A stretch of DNA of 14,780 nt from Isohypsibius dastychi. Its lineage: Eukaryota; Tardigrada; Eutardigrada; Parachela; Isohypsibiidae. This document shows positions 8,829 to 14,780 of this stretch, piece after piece; within the stretch, counting starts at the first letter, position 1, and each line of letters opens with the position of its first letter. The DNA lies in contig JAQIWT010000819.1 of the NCBI GenBank assembly GCA_034696485.1, positions 1 to 14,780 of the forward strand, written 5' to 3'. The notes below the pieces were generated by a model. The model searched no databases, had not been told where the DNA came from, and saw only the letters and a list, made by a program, of their open reading frames with translations. The position numbers and the translations under genes are program-made.

Positions 8829-11800
8829 TTACTGAACCAGGTAATCCGTAGTATTTTCCAAATAACCGAGCCAGCGGAAATTCTCAGGTTGAAACTCAAC
8901 CGGCTTCAGCACCCAGTTCGTGTTCACAGAGAATAATGAGCTGGTCCAATTTGCAATTTTCAGCAGGATCAAAACCTGAAAAAGCGATTATACACAAGAT
9001 GAACCAATAAATTCCATGAAAAAGAAAAAAAATTCAGGCCGTTTACGAACCTACAGTACGTACATTAAATAATTTCTACCAGTAACCAGAATTTTACGGT
9101 CAAACAAAGAAAAATAAAGCAAAACAGGTTGATCTTCAAAAGGTAGAGTGTTCGCACCTCGATCAACCTGAAAACACAATCTGTTGAGCCAATGCTCCAC
9201 GAGATCCAAATACTCCGCTCTAACCATCCGGGTTCCGGAAACTCGAAAAAACATCAGGATAGATCGGAATTCTGTGATGATTTCTCGGTTAGACGCAGGG
9301 TCCGACGCGTCCAGTATTCTAGCAGAATTCTGTATTGCCCCGCTGAGCTTCATATCAAACACAGCCGAATAACGTGGGCTGCTGACCAGCCAATCAACAA
9401 TTCGGCGGAAGTCTCCATCCATTTTCGGCCACAGTGAACGTAATTCTTCCAGGTACTTTGGTCTACTGCAGAGAAACTCCAGAGAATTTTTGATCAGGCG
9501 AAACAACATACGCCCTAGACAATTCTGAAAAATCAAATAACAGCCGTTAAAAATTATCGGTCTAGAGAAGAACAATCATTTCCGGTGATAGTTTACTTGT
9601 AATTTTATGCTCTGGTCTGAGCAACGTTCTTGCATAGTCTGCGCCTGACCGGAAGTCGAAGCTGGAATATTCTGACGAGAAACGGAGGCCGGCGTCGAGA
9701 CATCTTGATAACCAACGGAAGTCGAGGTATCGACGAGTGTGGAGCTTCCGCTATCGAATGCAGATTGTTTCCCATTCTCCCTCTTACCAGCTTCCACGAG
9801 AAGGTCACGTGCGTTGAAAGCCTTAATGCCCTCTTTTTTTGCTTTGGTCTGCAGGTTTCTATCATTGGAGATCATGAAAACTGAATCAACTGGATATTTG
9901 TCGGACTGATATACGGCGCACAAAACGATGAAATCGTCATTGTTCAAATCCTCCTAAAAAAACAAAAAATTAGATCCACTTGGTTCAATAAACCAGTGTC
10001 GAAAATCCGCATAAGGTTCGTTCATTTCCAGAGAGGTGAAAGATTGGGATTATCCAGGTCCGCCAGTTATTCTGATTATTATTCGCACGTTCTTTTATAT
10101 TAATTGATATTCATATAATATTATATTAATATTCCCGAAAGTCTCGAAAAAAACATATTCACCTTGATAGAACCGCTTTTCTTTCCCGCTTCCGAGTACT
10201 TTTCGATCTGGACACATCCCAGCAATTGATCCTGGCTTTCCCTGATCTCCGCCAAAACACTCCTCGCCTTACTCGAACGAACACTACTGTCGGTAACCCT
10301 GCCACAATCGTTCTTCCGTGAACTAATTCGTTCAAGCTCATCGAAGACCTTCATTGCTACCACAATGATGACAGACGGCATATTCCGGAATCTTCTTCGG
10401 ATTAATAATTCCAAGAATTCTGCTCCCTCCTTTTCCAGAAATGAGCTCGTGTCCATGACCAGTCGGAATACTTCACAATCGCGTTCACCATTATTTCCTG
10501 CAGAAAATAAACAAAAATCACTGCGAACATTAAAGTATTGAAAAGGTAACACCTCTTCAACATACCTTCTTGACTTTCGGCGCCAGCCGGAAGTGGTAGA
10601 AGTTGGAGAGGGGATGTCATAAAAACGCAGGGATTATATGTGCTGAGTATTTCCTCCTGCCCTGATTCTGGAACGAGCGATTTGATATTCCGGTTCGGGA
10701 AGACAACACCGGGGTGCTCTGATGTACGGTTGGCGGAAGTGGCGGACGAGACACCACTACTCTCCAAAGAGCCTGAAAAACACAGGTCATGCAACTCAGT
10801 CTTGAATCTGGGAGAACAAACGCAAAGCAAAGGCTTCCGGTCCACGAATTTCGCTCGAATCATCTACGCAGTGTATTTGAAAATGTAGCAAACTAATTGA
10901 AACACTTTTCGAGAGTAGAAAGTTTTCCAAAGCTTTAAAGATCCACAAATTTATTTGAAGTTCTGCGGAAGAACTTACTGGTAAGCATCCGCGAACAATA
11001 CGGAAAACCATTGGCCAGAATTTCATTCTCCGACGCGATGTGGTCGAGAAACTGTCGCGGTGATGCGATAATGAATCCACAAAAGTCGATGGATTGTCCG
11101 AATAACAGTCGACTTTGCTGCTCACTTGCCAATCTTACGTATTCATAAAAAGTCAGCTTTTTATCATCGAACCCCGGATCCGAAGGGCATGGATTCAACA
11201 ACTGACGAAGAATTTCTAAATCCCGTCTTTCACGAGGACTGATCCTTTTTTCCTGGAAACAAACCTTGTTAGCTAGTTCAAAAACAAGACCGAAACAAAA
11301 CCAAAAAAAACTCCGAAAATGGAAAATTTCGAATTTCGAAAGTTTAACGAAAATCCCGAAGAGCTGAAAAAACGTTTTACCGTTCCCGGTTGGACAACGT
11401 TCTGCATTATGCAATCCTTGTTGATGGCTGAAGTGACAATAATCCGGTATTTCTCCAGTGCTTCCAGATGTTTGACCAGTGACTTCCGATTAGTTCCATC
11501 AGGATCCTCCACACAGCTGTCCAACATGCGTCCCAACTGAAGCAAACTAGCGATTTCCTCTCTGATCTTCTGCGATCGCAATCGCTGCCCCTGTAATAAG
11601 CAATCAATTACTATTCAATAATCCGGAATACCCATTGAATGACCTGAATGACCTTTGAACCACAACTTGAAAAGAACGTTTCAACCATTTCCATTCGGAA
11701 CTAACTGTATCGCAAAGTCAAGCTCGATTTCAATTATATTGGTGATGAAACGTCAGGAAGAGAAGTTGCAGAAATCCCAGAAAAAAACCACAGAGGAAAG

Positions 11801-12077
11801 TTTGAACAAATTGCAAAACATCTTCCTGAAAAGTGCATCCGAAGATGGTGGGCAGCTGATTCCCATCCTAGACGCCAGGCTTCGCTAAACTAATCTCTCA
11901 AGTTTTATCGCATTAATGGTGACGACTTACCGCGGACCTTGTTCTGGAGTCGACTGTGTTTTGAATGAGGCTTCCTCCGATTTCCAGTCCGCTCAGCTCC
12001 TTTGTCAGCTCCGCAAGTAGATGATTAACAGCTAACCGTTTCTGTGTGACGGTGCCCTGGCAGAAGAGGTCTTCCAT
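8829..12077 (-). CDS. SWT1: SWT1-like PIN-domain RNA endoribonuclease (about eight exons)
   Basis: SWT1 proteins are nuclear PIN endonucleases of mRNA quality control. Exons on the minus strand: 12077-11931, 11590-11381, 11252-10979, 10772-10566, 10497-10163, 9953-9597, 9524 to about 9060, 8975-8829. They join in phase to about 713 residues. The PIN acidic residues are all present: VMDTSS (about 295), FDELERIS (333), NNDDFIVLC (397-398) and ISNDRNLQTK (422). A Ser/Thr-rich linker follows, then a helical region (LGRMLFRLIKNSLEF, LRSLWPKM) that fits the SWT1 C-terminal part and argues against SMG6, which ends after its PIN. The N-terminal 280 residues are not recognised. Uncertain points: the 5' end (the frame stays open upstream to about 12191, with a possible acceptor ctgcgcag before 12170), the last donor (9060, 9080 or 9098; the latter two shift frame and stop at 8895), and a possible 57-base intron before 9161. 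Confidence 0.75.
11655..11888 (+). other. Short plus-strand open frame inside an SWT1-like intron
   Basis: An open frame with an ATG at 11745 encodes a Lys/Glu/Gln-rich, helix-prone peptide (MKRQEEKLQKSQKKTTEES, then a short tail). It lies wholly in the 340-base SWT1-like intron between 11930 and 11591, on the opposite strand. It could be an extra exon of the plus-strand coiled-coil gene. No convincing acceptor precedes it, and its best donor (gtgggc) fits poorly, so I do not call it a gene. Confidence 0.2.
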
Positions 12078-12570
12078 AAAAAAAAAAACGGACTCCGATC
12101 CGAAGATTCTATGAAGATCCGTCTCAGGAACGGGAAGAATTATTTCCGAACAAACAATTCTGTCCAGCTGCGCAGGGACCAAAGAATATGGCTAGCCACA
12201 AACTTGCCTTTCACCCAGTCGCTACAGGCAAAATAATAATAATAAGTGGCTTATAAAAGAAGATGGAAGACGAGACCCAACGAAGGATGAGCAACAGAAA
12301 AACGCACGCACTTCCGTGTTCCAAATCCAAACAGAACATGAAAATCACATAAAGCAAAGCAAGGAAGTGAAAATCTTGATTGGCACTGTGTCGCTTGAAT
12401 GCTAGTTGTTGACTTCGACAGAGCCAATCCGACAGCGCTTCGGGGACCCGTTTACCCTTCAACCAACGCTTTCAGTGAATTAGTTTCATGTCTTGCAATT
12501 TAAAATTAGTTGGTTTTGACGGTTATTCCCGCGAGGAAAAGTATTTGACTTTAAGGTGCATCTTTCGCAG
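12078..12570. other. 5' region of SWT1-like gene; unresolved frames on both strands
   Basis: On the minus strand the frame of the first SWT1-like exon continues upstream to about 12191 and looks protein-like (CSEIILPVPETDLHRIFG), so the gene probably starts further right. A further minus frame at about 12470-12370 (RWLKGKRVPEALSDWL) has no ATG and no clear acceptor. On the plus strand a frame is open from 12195. It can end at a gtgaaa donor near 12370 in a phase that fits the alternative acceptor gttttcag (ending 12578) of the coiled-coil gene. The two interpretations exclude each other over part of this stretch. The 5' ends of both genes need transcript data. Confidence 0.3.
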
Positions 12571-13556
12571 GTTTTCAGAAACGAGCCGAAGAACGAAAAC
12601 AAATTCACCTCGAAATTCAGCGGAAACGACAAGAGCAGGAACTAGCTGCCGCAAGAGCGAAAAAAGAGGCCGAATTAGAAGAGCAAAGGATGGCCGATGA
12701 AGAGCGGAAAAAGAAATTGAGAGAGAAAAGAGAAAAACTGAATCAAGAAAAACTGCTCAAAGAACAGCAGCGCTTTGCGGAAGAAGAATCTCAACGGAAG
12801 CTGAAGTTAGCTGAAGACTTCAACAACTTCCGGTTATTGAAATACTGGGGATATCTTCCATGGAAAGATCTGCTTGAACTTCAAGTTCGGCAAAAATTCC
12901 AGGCCGATGAGTTTTATCGAATGCGATTGACTGTGAAAAGTTTTACCGCGTGGATCGAATATTCGAGAGAATGCATAAAAAGGAAATCCGAGATCTTCCA
13001 AGAAATGTACCGGCAGATCCTCAAAGGAATTATGTTCGCAGAGTTAAGAAAGGTTCGATTCTATTTATGATCATATTGCTTTATTTGTTCCATTAGGTAC
13101 AAAATTTCAAAAACCCAAAAAAAACATGCTGAAAGGTCACGTTTTATGGATGTGTGAAAAGGCATAAGGAGATCCATGTTTTTTCAGATCAAAACTTGGG
13201 AAGCAGTACAGCTTGCTCGAGTTCAACCAAAACTGGAGCAACTGGAATTCTCAATAATTTTCTCACAATGGCGAATAGTGACAGTTGATCAAGAAGTTGA
13301 ACGGATCAACAAAAAATTAAAATGCACCAAAATATTCATGAAGTAAGTAACGTATTGATTCTCAAAAATTGTCGCCAAGTGATTCAATATTTGTAAACAG
13401 AATTATAGTTGCAGTTTGAGCATTTGCTTCCATCACTGGCGAAAGATGCCATCAACAATGAAATTGGAGCGAGTACGAGACGTCTACATAAAGCATTTTA
13501 TAATTTTGGTCAGAAAAGAGCTCCCGGATTTTATTTTCCGTGACCTGGAAACATAA
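12571..13556 (+). CDS. CCDC191: CCDC191-like coiled-coil protein, 3' exons (three exons)
   Basis: Exons: 12571-13052, 13188-13342 and 13415-13556, joined in phase. They give about 258 residues and end at TAA. The first part is a long, highly charged single helix or coiled coil (Lys/Arg/Glu/Gln over roughly 75 residues). After it come spaced Trp helix motifs: YWGYLPWKDL, SFTAWIEYSR, IIFSQWRIV and ICFHHWRKM. A charged helix followed by repeated aromatic-x-x-Trp helices is the layout of the C-terminal half of CCDC191, a poorly characterised animal protein also related in style to SFI1. The acceptor tttcgcag before 12571 fits in phase the donor at 8328, so I infer that the 7.7-8.3 kb exons are its N-terminus (about 437 residues in all; human is about 936). 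The alternative acceptor at 12579 would need a different 5' exon. The coding end is 89 bases from the POLE3 stop on the opposite strand. Confidence 0.7.
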
Positions 13557-13585
13557 ACAGGAATTTCACAAAGATCAATTTCAAA

Positions 13586-13591
13586 TTTATT
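13586..13591 (-). terminator. Poly(A) signal AATAAA downstream of POLE3
   Basis: AATAAA on the minus strand lies 54 bases past the POLE3 stop. It falls in the 89-base gap side of the convergent pair and just beyond the coiled-coil gene's stop, so the two 3' UTRs probably overlap. Confidence 0.5.
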
Positions 13592-13645
13592 TAAGAAACA
13601 ATTCCAGGCAGATCAAAACGTACTTTTGTACATTCTTGTTACTGA

Positions 13646-14780
13646 TCATTCATGATGTTCTTGTGAAACAAGAGACTCCTGGTCAGAATCAGATGACTGT
13701 CCGTTTTCTTCAGGATGATTTTCCACTTGGCTCTCATCCAAATTCTCTTCATCCTCGACTGCGTTTCCTGCTTCATTTTCACTTTGTGCGTCTTCCTGCT
13801 CACTGTGCGAACCACCAGAGTCTGAATCACTCGATTGTCCTGGTTGCGATTCATCTGGATCAGGTTCATTAATCTGCTCACTGGCAGCTTCGGAGGGCGG
13901 CTGGGCATTTTCGGTTTCACCGGAAGTGACACCGTTTTCGTCTTTCTTTGGCTTCCGGCTGCGAAAGTTTGCTCTCCTTTCTGAAAAAGTTTCATGTCAT
14001 ATCACTGACCAAAGGTACAGAACACATACATAAACATACTACTCCGAAACCAGAAGATGCAAAAAGCGAAGACAAAACGGAATAAACTAATTTTTCGAAT
14101 TGGTAGCAGCTTCGTTAAGTCAAATCCAGCAAGTCCGAAAATTATTTCCTTTAGAAAGCGAAGTTTATTTAATAAGATCTTACTTTCCACAACCGGCATA
14201 ACTTGTTCCGTAAAAGATGCGAAATTATTCTCGTGCAAGGCGATGACAACGTCTTCCGGTAGCAGAGTCCTCCGCTTACTTCGCCTCGCAACCTCAAGTG
14301 CGCTACAAAAACACACACAGCTCGTCAAACGAGATAAACCGATCAAATGGAAAAACATTGATAATAGCATTCAGCATTACATATTTGTACATTCAGCTAC
14401 AGAGTTGTTAATCTTTTCGAATTTTCTGCTGCAAACAAATTGCAGGTAAATATTCCCACCATACACATTCTGGCAGGTAATGTCTTACAAGCTTAAAATC
14501 TCCTGAATTCAATCAATCCTGAATCCTGATTACTTCAATACAGGAGTTAGTGACATGAGAACTTACTGGTCTGTTATGAAAAGTCCAAAAATACATCCGA
14601 TCCTTCTCATCACATCCTTTGATTCCTGAGCTATAATGGCTTGTTTTGGCAGCTGCAACGAAGAGGATGGTAATCTTTACATCAATTAAATTTAACCGTT
14701 TTTCTCACGTGCTCTTTCATCAATCTGACAACGGTCGTTTCAGGAAGTTTCAAATCTTTGACAGAGGTACGTCTTTCTTC
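13646..14780 (-). CDS. POLE3: POLE3/CHRAC17 histone-fold protein, 5' end outside window (four exons seen)
   Basis: Small histone-fold subunit shared by DNA polymerase epsilon (with POLE4) and the CHRAC chromatin remodeller. Exons on the minus strand: 14780-14709 (cut by the window edge), 14652-14567, 14302-14184, 13980-13646. All junctions keep phase and leave 203 residues. The histone fold is clear: DLKLPETTVVRLMKEH, then LPKQAIIAQESKDVMRRIG, then SKRRTLLPEDVVIALHENNF, matching the family's LP..VI.RI+KE and K+.TL...DV..A+...F. The last exon encodes a tail of about 100 residues rich in Asp, Glu, Ser and Gln with no folded-domain signs. POLE3 tails are acidic, but the human protein has only 147 residues in total. 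Reading the last exon in the next frame gives a misleading Lys/Arg-rich peptide. The start codon lies beyond 14780. Confidence 0.9.

Noticed and set aside
9576-10552. SMG6 as the identity of the PIN protein
   Set aside because: SMG6 ends soon after its PIN domain. Here a linker and a long helical region follow, as in SWT1.
13639-13995. 118-residue Lys/Arg-rich minus-strand open frame
   Set aside because: It is a shifted frame of the POLE3 tail. The spliced phase from the histone fold gives the acidic frame instead.
14057-14449. 130-residue plus-strand open frame
   Set aside because: It is antisense to the POLE3 histone-fold exon and its introns.
1-14780. tRNA or rRNA genes
   Set aside because: I looked for T-loop-like GGTTCGA boxes with a matching acceptor stem and found none that fold into a tRNA.

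Overview
This is eukaryotic nuclear DNA, most likely from an animal with a compact genome. Every recognisable gene is cut by short GT-AG introns. Most introns are about 40 to 230 bases, with donors such as gtaagt, gtatg or gtgaga and acceptors ending in ttttcag. Exons join in phase and rebuild known eukaryotic proteins. No bacterial operon, ribosome-binding site, IS element or CRISPR is present. A CCDC191-like coiled-coil protein with Trp motifs points to an animal or close relative. I cannot name the taxon.

Layout, left to right. 1-1464: no gene I can assign, but competing open frames on both strands. 1465-2888 (-): ADAT3, the non-catalytic subunit of the tRNA wobble adenosine deaminase, in seven exons. 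3461-4218 (+): POLR2I/RPB9, the small zinc-ribbon subunit of RNA polymerase II, in six exons and divergent from ADAT3. 4375-7634 (-): DNA topoisomerase III alpha in six exons, tail-to-tail with RPB9. Its C-terminal zinc-finger region is absent. 7721-8327 (+): the 5' exons of a coiled-coil gene, starting only 86 bases from the TOP3A start. 8829-12077 (-): an SWT1-like PIN-domain RNA endonuclease in about eight exons. 12571-13556 (+): the 3' exons of a CCDC191-like coiled-coil protein, which join in phase to the 7.7-8.3 kb exons. If so, the SWT1-like gene lies nested and antisense inside its 4.2-kb intron. 13646 to the right edge (-): POLE3/CHRAC17, a histone-fold protein with a long acidic tail, cut by the window end.

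The genes are housekeeping functions packed head-to-head and tail-to-tail: tRNA editing, transcription, mRNA surveillance, and DNA decatenation, replication and chromatin. They do not form one pathway. I found no novel multi-gene system. The points most worth a second look are an over-represented 8/9-mer (ACCGGAAGT / ACTTCCGGT) spread over exons, an intron and a gene flank, the nested gene arrangement, the short TOP3A, and an unrecognised N-terminal half on the SWT1-like protein.
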